A stretch of 64,000 bases of DNA from Micromussa lordhowensis (lineage: Eukaryota; Cnidaria; Anthozoa; Scleractinia; Lobophylliidae), in contig OZ026601.1 of the NCBI GenBank assembly GCA_964020085.1, positions 29,680,818-29,744,817 on the forward strand. The letters are read 5' to 3'. How positions within the stretch are numbered: position 1 is the stretch's first letter; every line of letters begins with the position of its first letter. Positions 1 to 13,500 of this stretch are shown here, one piece after another. The notes under the pieces were generated by a model. The model did not search any database and was not told the DNA's origin. It saw nothing but the letters and a program-made list of their open reading frames with translations. Both the position numbers and the translations under genes were made by a program.

Positions 1-1193
1 GGAATAATTGTTAATTAGTAAAAGAAACCTTGCTATTTCATAAACAAAAAAAAAACATCAATAAGTGCGATATTAAATAAACCTGAGAAAGGATCGCTTT
101 CCTAGCTACTAGTTATTTATTTATGATCAACCCTGGTCAACCTCAGTTACTCCCACATCTAGCCTGCGAGCAGGCGCACTTTGGCGCGCGAGCGCTAACC
201 AGACTCCTTCCCTCAGGATCGCTCTGCTGTCCGCTCGCGCGAGTGACTCAAAGGTGAGCCTGTTGCAGGCTAGTACCTACCTACCAAAAACTTGATCACG
301 AAAATAATCAATATATAAATATAAAATAAAGAATTTTATCTGATATGAGGCATGGTGCTCGTTATATTGGCTATAAATAGGCAAGTCATAAGAAGTTGAT
401 AAGCTGTTCGCAATACAACCACTCGTCATTCTAGTCCGGATATTCTATAAGTTACGCCAGCCTCGGAGTTCCATTGGGGGTTTTCGGAATAAGGGATTTT
501 TAGGTGAAAAACAAAGTATATTTGGGGGGAAAATAATGGTATATGAGATATTTAGGTCAGATAAAACGGGATATCGAGTAGAGAAATCGTCAAATTTTGT
601 AATTGGAATTAACGGGATACGGGATATTTAGACCAAAAATTAACGGGATGTGGGGTACACAGACTCCTCACAGGATCCATATTAAGTTTGGCAATTGGTG
701 AACCACTATCCCGTTCAGTTTGAAAACTGCCTGTCCGAGTCGTGTATGAAAATGGCTCGTTCTGGGTAAGCGAGCCATTGCATTAAGCTCAGGACTGAAT
801 AACAATGGCTATCAAAACTAAACATACCCATTCAAAAAAAAAACACTTAGTTGTAAATTAGTTCCTATTTGCAGCACATTTCAAAACTGGTCTACCAGCT
901 GAGTCATTCGCCCATATCGCGCAATGAACACGGAGGAAAGAAAAAACGCCAGTGATCGGGAGCTCTTTTGGAAAATCCGATCCATCCACTACTAATTCAT
1001 AAAAAAACTACCAGATGTTTCATCTGTAAGTAAATGGTGCGTAAAGTTACCTGTCATACGGCTTACGATAGTAATTCCAATTTTGTGACACTTTAGGTGT
1101 CCGTTAGACTTATCAGGGTAAAAGAGCCCACATTCGTAAGTGGAGGGAAGAAAAGAACCCAGGGCTCACTGCCAGAGTACTCTTAGTCGTGGA

Positions 1194-1598
1194 TTAAGGT
1201 GGCTCAAGACAGTTCCCATCACTTAGATTTTGATGGGTCATTATAACCATTCTTTATCATTTGATGCGACAATCATGGTATCAAAAAACTGCCCAATCAT
1301 TGGTGAACACGTTGTTATCATTTTCGTGACACAATTGCTTACCATAGCAACAATACGACCTACTAAAAACACCCTTAATTACAGCTTTCTTATTACTATC
1401 AAATTTTAATGAACATGATGAGACAAAAAAAATCTGTACATGGCGTTCAGAGTCACTTTAAAGTTTTGAAAATGTCACGAAAATGATAACGTGTTCACCA
1501 ATGATTAGGCAGTTTTTTGATACCATGATTGTAGCATCAAGTGATAAAGAGTGGTTGTAATGACCCTGAGTGATGGAAACTGTTTTGAGTTACCTTAA
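1194..1598. mobile_element. MITE with TTAA flanks and ~130-bp inverted repeats
   Basis: TTAA at 1194-1197 and 1595-1598 flank inverted repeats starting GGT..CTCAA.ACAGTT.CCA and containing ATCATGGTATCAAAAAACTG. TTAA duplication suits a piggyBac-type MITE. Located 3' of gene A. Confidence 0.7.
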
Positions 1599-1682
1599 AA
1601 GAGAATGATATTGAGTGACTGCATTGCATGTTGTCTCTTTGAAAACGTATTTAATGCTATATTGTTGTGTTTTTTCTTAAGG

Positions 1683-1684
<2 letters not shown>

Positions 1685-1719
<35 letters not shown>

Positions 1720-1727
1720 AGATATAA
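1685..1727. repeat. (GATAA)n microsatellite
   Basis: Seven or eight pentamers of GATAA, 3' of gene A. Confidence 0.85.
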
Positions 1728-1737
1728 GATAACATGA

Positions 1738-2125
1738 AGACATAGATGATAATCGCAGTTACATTCACAACTTAAGCAGCTGTGAAATTAAAGTCTGAAA
1801 ATTTAGGCCTGAACGGGATTCGAACACATGACCTGTGCCATACCGGTGGAGTGATCTACCAACTGAGCTATCTAGCCAACTGGGAGCTGGTCACATTGTT
1901 AGTTCGTAATATACCCGTAGATGGCGAACAAAGCAAATGAACTGTGGAGAAAGATATGAAGACAAAGATGATCATCGCAGTTATATACAAAACGTAAGCA
2001 GCTGTTCGAATCTGGTTCAGGCCTGGAATTTTTCAGGCTTTAATTTCACAGCTGCTTAAGTTGTGTGTATAACTGCGATGATCATCTATGTCTTCATATC
2101 CTACTCCATAGTTCAAATATATAAT
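1738..2125. mobile_element. Hairpin element with tRNA-like core, diverged copy
   Basis: Edges carry GAAGACATAGATGATAATCG and its inverse near 2080-2098, with inner arms around AAGCAGCTGTGAAATTAAAG. A tRNA-like domain at 1806-1877 (minus) keeps GCTCAGTTGGTAGATC and TTCGAATCCC, again with GGT at the anticodon position. It lies just 3' of gene A. Confidence 0.6.
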
Positions 2126-2201
2126 CTTTCATATATCCATTTACGTACAAGATAACCTAAAATAAAATAACATAAGTAACAACATTCTTAAAAATATATT
2201 A

Positions 2202-2207
2202 TTTATT
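2202..2207 (-). promoter_or_regulatory. Candidate poly(A) signal of gene A
   Basis: AATAAA on the minus strand, about 190 bases beyond the gene A stop codon. It is a reasonable 3' end signal, but the motif is common in AT-rich DNA and no cleavage site can be confirmed. Confidence 0.45.
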
Positions 2208-2393
2208 CCCCAAATCCTTAAATTACACATTTTGTTTTCAAATAAGGTCACAATCACGATAACTTAGCGTTTAGGATTTTCACAGCTATAGCAACTGTAA
2301 TAAAGTTTCGGTGTTTCTGTGGATTTTTAACTTTGAGCTTTTTTGTTGTTTTGTAGGTGCCGTTTTCATTTCAGTTATTGCTGTCAATGCTTA

Positions 2394-5300
2394 TTACGGT
2401 CGTTTGTAAGCTTTCCTCAACAGAAACATAAACGATAACAAACGGAATCCAACAGTCAAAGCCAACAGTATGGAGATGTCAAGCACTATGTTATCCTGCC
2501 AAAAGAGATAACAAAAGGGTGCAAAATGAGCGAGGTTAACCAGTCACTTCCCTGGGGTGGATCTCGGGGGGATTCGGGGTGTTCGGTCGAGCCCCATAAA
2601 GTAAAATAATTAGACATCATAACCCGCTGACTTGGCCACAGAATGCAGGAAATCCCATTTTTGAGGACTTCAATTTTCAAAATGTTTCGTGGGAAGATGC
2701 CCCCGACCCCACCACAGGGGACCAGCGGTCCGTATCTCTAAAATCCTGTATCCCCCAGTTCCCTAATTGTCATTCGCCCCTGTTTTATAATAACCCTGAT
2801 GCGGAAACCTCAAAATGAAAAAAACTGTTTGAATTATATTTGCGAAAAGTGTTGTATTAAAAAGGGACATCGAAGATATCTTTGTTAATGGTAATCAGTG
2901 ACTAATTAAGGAGTATCTCTAGAAGACATCTTTTCCGATGAATTCCTAGACGCTAAGAACTGCAAGAACTGGTCATAGAACAAAGATTGCCAGATTATGG
3001 GAGTGACACTGGAACGGAGTGCACGCTTCAAGATTAATTTAATTTTAACACGTGACTGACAAGCTCGAGCTTAATTCAGGCAAGAGTGCTAGAGGGGCCT
3101 GTTATTGACTTCATATGTTTTACCGACCTTGTTTAAGCCGAGGAGGTCAAGGGCCTCTTGTCCATTATGAGTACAACCCGTGTCTGTTCGATTGCCTTGA
3201 GTAGGACAAGCTGCAAAAGGAGAAAGGATGAGTTTATTAGCCACTTCACGACACTAGCAGACCTTAAACTGGGTCTTGCTAATACTACATGTACCTGTAC
3301 TTACTAGCGGTTCGAGCCCTGGCCGGGATCATTGTTTCGTGCGCAAGAAACTTTACTCTCACAGTGCCTCTCACCTGAATCCTACCCAGGATTTCACGTT
3401 GCTGTTTTGCAGAGGACGGCTAAGAAATGTACAAAGAATAATAACGCACGTGCACAGCTATTGCTCTTTCATTAAATCTTTTGTTTGGTGGCGTTCTCGT
3501 TCCAGTCGTGGTCTGCTTAAGCTACCTAATTGCTGCGGTGATATCGTGTGAAAACGCTCTATTGGAGAGTTATATTTGCATTCACAGTAGGATATTTGAA
3601 CTACTTACTTATATTTCCAAAACCATCCCACTGGTTGATGTTCAAAGCTTCAAATCCGTAGTTAAACCAAGATATGTACTGCAACCACGAAAGCCAATCT
3701 GGTATCGTCCTGAAACGAACAGAAAGGGAAAAGAATTTACCGTCGTAACCGTTGACAATGAAAATAATTGTCACATGTTTTTGAATATGTTTGTCAAATG
3801 TTTTCATAAAAACTAAATGGATCGATAAGGTCAGACCTCGTAAAGGTCGGTACGCTCTAGGGGAACTGTTGCGGGGACATGAAGCGCAGACATGTTGCAG
3901 CGACAGGTTTCCTTGTGTGACATGCCCGTTTTTCTAAAACAATGAAATTCAGCTGGTTAAAATTCGTTCGTCACGAAGTAGGAACGAGATGACATCAATT
4001 TTCAACGTCACATGGTGTGAACTGAGCTTGTAAACAGCCCCCCCCCCGCGCCCTACAATTCATTTTTTATGCCTCAATCTGCTTCGTGTGCACCAGCTTG
4101 GGTACTCACGGTCCCTGCAGCATGCATCCCGTGGGTACACAAGAAGGGGTGTGTCCCGTTTCACGTCCTTGGAACAGGAACATGTCCCCTTAATGAACTA
4201 AAACTCACGTGTTTTTGACGTAGAAGCCGCCAAGGAGTAACAGCGGCAAACTTAACGGCGCACTTAAGGCAGATGCGGCCGCCACGCTTGGCGAAATCGT
4301 GGACACGAAATACCCTAAAAAAATGAAAGAAAAACATTGGTTAAGAGAATAATGCTACCGTTTCCAAGTGCATTTAGCGAACCACTTTACATACGAAGCA
4401 GAGCAATTGCAACCTCGTTTCCAGGGTCCTCTCTAGGTAGAGAGAGGACCCTCGGAGCGAGGTTAGAGCAATTGCACTATGAAGCCTTGTCCTTGCCGGA
4501 GAAATTTGAAAACGCAGCTTTCTTTCTACGGTTAAGCCTACCGTCCGAAACGAAAAGATTCTCTCAAACCGGAGGAATCTGAAAACGCCGGATTTGCGTT
4601 TTAGTGTGGACTTATAAGGACGCTGTTCGAAAACGATGACGTCACGATAATCATGTGATTTCTCTGACCGAGTTTCGCTCAAATACAAATCCAAAATGAC
4701 CGGTGATTATTGTGTTTTGAACAGAGTGAAAAGGCCGTTTTCAAATTTCGCCGGCGTGCTTGTAGCATGTAGTATTGCCGAGGCTAGAGAGACGTCTTTA
4801 CTGAAATACAGTACATACGACATGGGAGGACTTCAGATTTTCCTCTCAAAGTAACTTACCAAGGTTACTAAGTTAAAACTTGACCATTTCTACATTTTCC
4901 TTGTTTATGTTGAATTAAATCAGGTTAAGATTTATAAATAGAGCAAATAATAAACCTCTACAGCAAAAAATAATAATCATCATCATTAACTAGAGATAAA
5001 GAACAAACCGTAAGAAACAGCGACCATGCTGACTAGGGCTAGTATGGCATAAGCGAAGAGAAACCTGAGTACATCGTCTCGTAAACCTGAGAAAAAGAAT
5101 ATATATGTTTATTTATTTTTTATCTCCATTTTCTCAGCGGTCCAGAATCCTGAATCATTTCCAGCAAATTCAGCGAGTTCAGCGATTTCACCTAATTTGA
5201 TGTCATTTGCCGGTCAATAAAGCAGCCAAAAAAGACATTTTTGATTTTTCGGGAATTCCTTTTTCAGCTGAATTCCTTTAATAAAAAATTCAACACAAAA

Positions 5301-8300
5301 GTTGCTTTTAAAGCAGTCCCGAAGAAAAAAATAAACACGTTATTTGCCGTCCTTGGTCGGTCCGTATTGGGAAAAGCTGTGCCCTTGGTCTTGATTACGT
5401 GCGGCCTCGGGCCGTACTCAAGACCTCGGGCACAGTTTTTCCCACTACGGACCGACCAAGGACGGCAAATAACATTTTTGTATGTAACAATTGCACGAGA
5501 GCGGTTCTCAGTTGAGTGTCGTCAAACCAAAACTAAACTAATTATTCTAGCCAATCACAAGGGACATAGACAATTCAGTGAACCAATCAAAACGCGAAGC
5601 AAATAGCTGACGCAAAGCGCGGGAAAACGTGTTCGAACGAGTCACGATTGGTTTTGGTTTTACATCTGATTGGATGAAAAAGTGGCACGTGTAGCGCAGT
5701 TATGCAAAACCAATTATTTTCGACACACCAACGAAAATCGCTCTATGAAATGAGGATTACCAGAACAACTGTCAGTCATTAACAAGAGAAATCTAGTAGC
5801 AGTCATCTTCTTTTGTTATCAATTGCCATTATCGTTCCTTTTTTGGATGGTGGGGGTGTGAACTAGATTTTAGTGCCTTTCAGATAAAGCGACTCATGAA
5901 TTAAAACAACTAACGAGGCTACTTGCATTCCTAACGTTTTCCTTCGCCATCACTTTTTTATCGATATCACACTTCTCCCATTTTTTTTTTTTCATTAAAA
6001 AAAAACTAAGCATCACCGCACAATTTGTCATGCCAACTTTATAGGAAAATTCATTACCTGACGAGCGAATTCCGCGTTAAATTGCACACGAAAACCGATA
6101 TCGCACGAATCGCATAATTGAATAAAATCGTAGAAAAAGACCTTGTAGAAAAACTTTTTTGCAGTTGTTATGTTACAATTTGACGACAGTTGATACCTAG
6201 ATGCGAAACGATATCACTGAGCCTCGTTTTCAACTCGCAATTCCACGCTAAATACCTCGTTTCGTAAATCAATCAGAATGCAAGATTTTATTCAGTTATG
6301 CGATTCTAGTAAATGTACGAAGTTTCTTAAGAAACCTTTGTAAATTCTGAAAATATAGGATCCCAAACTTTCCTAATGGATGCCAGGGGGCACATACATT
6401 TTGGCATGTGTGGGGTCCGATATTTCCACGAGTTTAGAACGGATTCTTTTGAAACGTCGTGTAATTAATAAATCGGGCATGATCAATTGACCTATGGAGG
6501 TGGATTTTGTCGAGAAACAACAACAACAACAGTATCTTATAAACTCTTGTTCTTAGGCGACAGTGGCTGCTTGATCAAACAACAGCAAATTGTTGATATC
6601 GCACGACATCGGTCACAAGGAATCAGTAGTCTCTCCAGTTTCCTAGCCTGCAATGCCTACTCACCAATCATCCAGTAACAAATGGCAATCAAAATAAGTG
6701 GATTAAAAAGAAACAGGGGCGCCTGCAATTAAAAAAGGAAAGTCAACGAATGGAACGCACGGATTGTCAGGAATTTCTTTTGGAATGACTAGCGACAGTA
6801 GCCCATCACGCCATACACCTGTCTCGACATGTACCGATGCGTTCATGTAGACCGGAAGTGACCTATTTCACGGGAAAAGAAGCCTGAAAATAGACCGGTC
6901 TGTAAAATGCCATCATGTAGGGAGTTGCACTCTCCTAGTGATTGGCTCATGTTAGCAACAAAGATCATGTAATTGCAAAGAAAAGTTGAAATGTGTAATA
7001 ACTCACGAGCTCTACGTTCCACTAAAATGTTCTACCAACGATTTATAAAGTAGTTAACATTTACAATTGTTTTCGGCTATTTCTAAATGCTTCAGTGATA
7101 CATTTTGTACGTAGCTTTTAATGCTTTCTCACCTCTGCAAAGGTCTTGCTCAAGAAGTACACATCTGTGCGGTATATTCCATTGTTGTGTTCTCTTAGAA
7201 ATACAGAAAGTTCCGCTGGAAATGTCTAACAAAAAAATAAAAGGAGAAAGATCAGTTCATTGCTTTCGCAGCCATTTTTTCATTATTTTTGAGGAGAATG
7301 TCGCCTCTTTCGCGAATACCCTGGTCGGCGGAATTGGTAAATAAAACTGTGATAAACTGTAAAACGCGAGCAAAATTTTTGGCACTGGTTTTGGCACTAC
7401 TTCTAGCTTCTCCTGGGGGGTTTCTGTAACCGGGCTTGATCTAAAAATAGACTGAGAGGGACTTCCTTCGGTATAAGGTCTGTATGGGAGATTAACTCGC
7501 TTATCCTGTCTTGTTCGTAATCACTATCTTTATAACGATTTTAATCTTAAAATCATCGGCGCTGTTACTCACAAAGATGACGGATGAGATGTTGTTGAAC
7601 GTGACAGAGGTCAGCAAGAAGAAAATTGCACCAGCCACATTTGTGATACCGGCCTGGTCTATCTTAGTTTTGAAGTAAATTATTCCAGCTAAGAGACCTA
7701 CAAACTTGAGAAAAATATGCAATGCAGTTAGAATTGTAGTAAGCTTCCCAAAGGCGTGATTTTGATACGTGGATCAAACAAGGAAAAGTCAAAATGTTAA
7801 AGTAATGACACTTACTACACTCTGGTAGAGTCTAATTCGGAAAATAATGACATCTCGACTGTTGGTGAGCCATGAACGCCAAATAACTGATCGGAACTGT
7901 TGACACCACGACACTTTGTATCTAGAGAACATCGATCGTAGACGATCAATAAATCGACGAACTTAAAACAAAAATGATAGGCAAGAAGGGCGTACAGAAC
8001 GGAATTGGAATTTTTGTTGTTCATTGAACGTGTTATGCAAGCTTGCAGTTGACTTATTCGTTTGCGGTTAAATTAAAATATTCCATCTACAAAATCTATC
8101 AGGGCATGGACAAGAATCTGGACTGCTAGCAATTTATATACGAATACAAGCGTAATATCAAGTCTGATATCAAAAAAATATATATGTATGGCTAGTTAAA
8201 ATGAGATTGTTTGTTATCACATGATTTGCTTTATTATTATTATTATTTATTTTTTTAAAGCATTTTTTATATCTTAATCTTACGGTGAACGGGTGTACAC

Positions 8301-10526
8301 TTCATCCTTGAAGGAGTCCTGCAAAGAAAGTAAGGATATCGTCATTTTTTGCTCCTTACAAACAACTATTTTCACCCACAATGACACAGTGCAAATAGAA
8401 GCATATATAAATGCAGGCTGTGATGAATTACAACATTGTTGTCTGTTAGTCAACTCAACACTGCCAGTTGCCACATTTTTTAGGTTGCTTGAAGAGCTAT
8501 AGTCTATACTATTCCATTATTGGCAATGACGACCTCGGGTTTGGAGAAAGCATTTTTCTACAAATTTTTATATATGTTTCTCATCTCGTCCTAAAATTAG
8601 CTGGTATTGGGAATGCAGCTGCTTCTGAGTGACCCAGGAGAGATGTAGGACACGAGAAGCGGATATGGATTTTAAAAATAATGGGAAAGAGGGGTCACTA
8701 ACTGGCAGTTTTACCTCGTTTGAAACGAGAGATCTGCGAGTAGACTACAGCGAACGTCATCGTCATCATCATAAACTGCAAACTGTCTGTCACACAGGGT
8801 ACAATTATAAAAGAGCTGTTGGGTTGTCACGTAACGCCTTGCCGGACATTGCGTGACGTGACGTTTCAGTGTACGTACCTGTCGCTCAGCTTTCTCCGAC
8901 TCCTCCGTGGCCTCTAACTCAATTTCACGGTACGCATCACAGATATCCTGAACAAAAACATTTGAATTTTAAGGAGTCTAAAGAGCATCTACCACCCCCT
9001 CTCCCACTCACACACGCCCCTTTCTTACTCATACTTTCTTACTAATATGTTTTTTACTCTGTCTCAAAGTGATAGTACAGATACCTCTTGACGCGATTCT
9101 CGCTGCAATAATTCCGTGATGCACAATATGTTTTTCCAGGTTATAAATTTCTTGTTTTACATTCTCCTTCATCCGCACGCTTTACAGTCTATTGGTTTGC
9201 GCATATTTGATTTGGCCGACGAGGCAGCCTTTTCTGACAATTTTCTACCAGGGAAATTAGTAAGACATATTTCCCTACTAACGTCTACCGTATATTTAAA
9301 AGAAATACATAGCTGGATTTCATCTTTTTTGTGGGGGTGGGGGGTTAAGAGATTGTGTGAAACATGAGAGCCTTCTCCAGGTTTGATAAGAAACGCTGGT
9401 ATAATTTCTAACAAAAAGATTTTACAGACCCGTATATTCTACCCTGCGCTTTTGACTTGGCAGGTATGGTAATTCCGAAACTTTAGTAGGAATCCTGCTT
9501 TTTGTGTTGTTTTTGTTTTTTCCTTCAATTTTTTTTAATGAGAATTTTCTAAAAGTTGGTCTAACGACAAATAATTACTCAGATCTAACCTGGACTCTCT
9601 TGCTACAGCTTTCCTCGTCCCCAGGCACAATGGCCAATGTATGAACAAAGTGGTCAGCGGGATTGAAATTAACTGGGCAAGGGTAGCCCAAGCTGTTAGA
9701 ATGCATCAACAACATAACAGTAATTCTTTAGGTGTGCAAATAATTCTGTTAACCATCGGGTATACAGGCTAAGGGGTGTCTCCGAGTACTCTACACAGCG
9801 GAAACTTTCAGTAGGCGTTCACTCTTCTCTCGCAGAGATTTGATGTGTTAACTGCCATTCTAAGTCATTTGGTATTGCCATAGCAACCACATTTTGACAC
9901 GCGCATGTCAAGCCAAATCGTGTCTACTTTTGCACGGTCAAACGTCTTTTGAAAAGACGGCTGCTATGGATACGTCAAGTTGGGTGATAATTTTAGGAAA
10001 GGCCATAGAGTTTGATAACTATAGTTTACATGTCGGTTTAAATTACAAAAGTATGAAATCTTAATTTGCATTTTCCCCCTACCCACTCTCCCCCCAAAAA
10101 AATCAGTCAAGGTTAGCCATGGGCTAACATTGCTGGGTCTATGATAAAAATGCTAGAAAGGCAATAACTAGCCAAACACACAGAAAACGTGTGGCCATAG
10201 AGGGTATTAGTTCGCAAATAATCGTCTCATTTTGTGACAACTCGGCTTTTTTTGCAGATAGGTGTCGATGATGATATACAGATATTGAAACATTTCATGA
10301 AACACTTACTTCTCAAAATATTTAATGGCGGCAGCTCTGGAACCCATGTAAGCTGTCCTTCCCTCGGCCAACAACAGAATGCTGAGAAGGAAAATATCGT
10401 TCCTTGAGACGACTTCTAGCATACGACATATTCAAGTGAATATATATTTTCTCTTTTTTGCTATATTTAACAATTAGACCCGTAGCCCGAAAGGGCTACG
10501 GGTCAATAGCCCAATGGGTTATTGAC

Positions 10527-10560
<34 letters not shown>

Positions 10561-13500
10561 TAGTATCACCCAACTAGTCGGACAGAAATGGCAATAAGAA
10601 AGTTAGCAAATGTAAGTTGAAGAAACATTTATTTGGGACTAAAACGAAAGAAAGCGTCGCGCTCGATGGCGCTCGAGGGCTATTGCTAATAGTCCTCGAG
10701 GGATTTACATTAGTCCACTAGCTGGGCGATACTAAAGCAAATTAGTCCTCGATGAAAAGAAGAATTCTGATTGGCTCTCTGAGCGGTTCGAAGTCCCCAA
10801 CACGGATCGTTGAGATGGACTTCTCAGAAATAGTTTCGCCGAATTGCTTTTTCAAAGTGAGTTTCTTCCTGAGTCGAAATATTTATTTCAAAAATGTCTG
10901 GAGGACAATGTTTGTTAATTAAATTTTCACGGTAACGAGCTGAGCCATGTCCAGTAGTGGTCATGAAATCCAGGGTTTCTAGAGTTTGCTATATTCCAAA
11001 CTTCTCTATGGGTGGAAGTGTAGAATACCATGACAAGCAAGAGATTTTCACAACATTTTCCCCCTCCTTTTCACAGTTGTCATACTCACTTAGTTCTCCG
11101 CTGATCTATTAAATGCAATCCAGTCTGGCCCTATCTGACACTTGTTGACATAGGACCTTGTGGTTGGAAAATTGATTCCACTGAAAGAGTTTTCCGAAAA
11201 AGAATTTCAACAAAAGAGACATATGAAATGACTTTAAGAGTATCGAGAGATTCATTTATCGGCGTTGTCCTTCGCGTTGTCCTTCGCGTCGGTGTCGTGT
11301 TTACTGAAATTCCCTAACTAGAATACTGTGACGAGCTCACCATAGACCGTCATTCATTGTCACACTCAGTAGTTCTAGAGAAGGGTAGACCTACGTAGAG
11401 AATGACAACAGTGGAAAGACTGGAGAAAAGGTCGTGAAAATTCCTAGTTTGTCACGGTATCTTACACTTTCACACATAGAGAAGTCCAGAACTAAGTAAA
11501 GAATGAAAAGTGTGGAATGACTGGGAAAAGGTGGTGAAAATCTCTTGTTTGTCACGGTATTCTTTACTTCCGCACATAGAGAATTTTGGAATTATATCAA
11601 AGTTTAGAAACCAGGGATTTCATTGCCAGTACTGGACATTAATGGAGGATGAGCTGAGGAAAAAAGCAAAGATATGCGTGCTCGAGCGTTCCCTGCCATG
11701 AGTTCATTGTTTTACTTTATTGAACTAGCTTTTTCGCTCCGCATTCACCTAACTCGGTGCGGTTACGTCGGCGCGCGTTCCTTCTCGTAGTCCGTGAAAT
11801 GCCTAGCTTTTGTTTAACACTAATAAATGTTTAGGATGAATGGCTGGCTGCCTCGTACTTGCGCTTCTTCCAAAGAAACAGTCGGGCATATCATCATTCA
11901 ACGATTTTACACTGAAGAAGGGCTCTACCCTTCTTACATTTTTCTTCTATGATAGTTTTTTATTTTAATTTTCATTTGTTTTTTCGATATTGGTATAATA
12001 ATATCATGTGTTACTTGTCACCGTTTGTTTTACTCCGATTTCCCTAGCCAGAAAATCACGTTGTGGAATATACAACCCCAAGAGATTTCCTTAATCTACC
12101 TGTCAAACATGGCGTACACTTCAGAAGATGGCTGATGAATGGTGCAAATTATGGTCGTTCCCTGAGCTGCTAACTGTTGTAGTGCTGTTACCAAACTCTG
12201 AGCCATGAATGAATCAAGACCAGAAGTTGGTTCGTCGGCAAACAACAATGGTGGATCTGTGATGACCTGATGAATAACGACGCAGCAATGTCAGTATTTA
12301 TAATCCACCAAATATTTTCAACCTCGCGATTGGTCTAAACGCGTCACTTGAATGAATATTCCCCAGTTAAGCTTCGGAATATTCGAGTGATATTCCCTAA
12401 TTTTCAAAACCGCGCGTTGGATATGAGATGGAAGATAGCCAAAAAGGCCCGTAGGGCCGAGTTGGCTATAACAATCTCATATCCAACAAGCGCGAATGGA
12501 ATAATTGTTTTATAAATTCTCAACCTTCGGGTTTGCTAAATTTTATTAAAATCTAAGAAACGACCGGAAAGTGATGTGACTTCTGGGCGCCAAAAAGAAA
12601 TGCTGAAAATTTTATGCTGAGCGACATTTGCCGCATTCATTTCTATATGAGGTCAAACGCAGGTATAATGGCTGGTAACCGAGATCTAGTGAACCAATCA
12701 GATAGCTAGTATTGCATTACCCGAGGTTGAGAATTTAATAATGTTTAGATATACTAGTTAATTATGCAATGCTTTATAGTGGCATACCATGGAATATCAA
12801 AGTTTTGTGTGCATACCAAGAAGATGCAAGTGACAAGTGAAATACTCAAGCTGCGAGAAAGTGTTGCATAAGTATTTTATACCTTGTCATAGAAAATTCA
12901 GTGGCCAACACAGTATATGAAGCGCACGATGGGAAGGTTGGATGTAGGAACGTCGAGCGTACAATGGCTTCTCTGTATTTTGATTGCCTCTGTTTTTTAT
13001 GACGTGGTATAAAAATATTTATCGTTATGATAAGTGGCTAGAAAACACAGTCTAACGATCGAAACTTCAACTGTTGTAATAATACCCGAAGACCCTTTTA
13101 TGTTGAAAACTGAAATCAGCGTCTGCCTCCCTGAAGCCTTGGTGTCGTATATTTAAAGATGGACTCGAGAGCAAACTGAAGTATTTGTAAGTCTTACCTC
13201 CGAAGCAAATGAAAGTCTTTTCTTCTCTCCTCCCGAGATCCCTCGCAATCTTCCTGGTATTCCTATATATGTGTCGGCGCACTTTGTCAGGCCAAGCTTT
13301 GGAAAAATAAACGCATGGAAGTTAACCAGCCTATTCCCTGGTTTCCACTTTCCGGGTTACTCGATTTGGCCAAGAGAGATTCGGTTGACAGTTCTATTTC
13401 AGGTTTCCCAAGCGACACTCCCCTCCCTCCCCCCTACGAGATTTTTCCTAGCTCTTTTTCCCCCGCCCCCGAAATTAAAAGAAAAAAAAAGTCCATTTAA

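Larger units (their letters stand above)
1..2393. other. Intergenic region 3' of gene A
   Basis: No exon seen. Holds a TAGCCTG-type inverted pair (about 157-276), the TTAA MITE, the GATAA microsatellite, the tRNA-like hairpin element and the gene A 3' UTR with its poly(A) signal. Confidence 0.7.

Noticed and set aside
3481..3816. Plus-strand 111-codon frame
   Set aside because: It is the antisense shadow of the gene A exon at 3609-3709.
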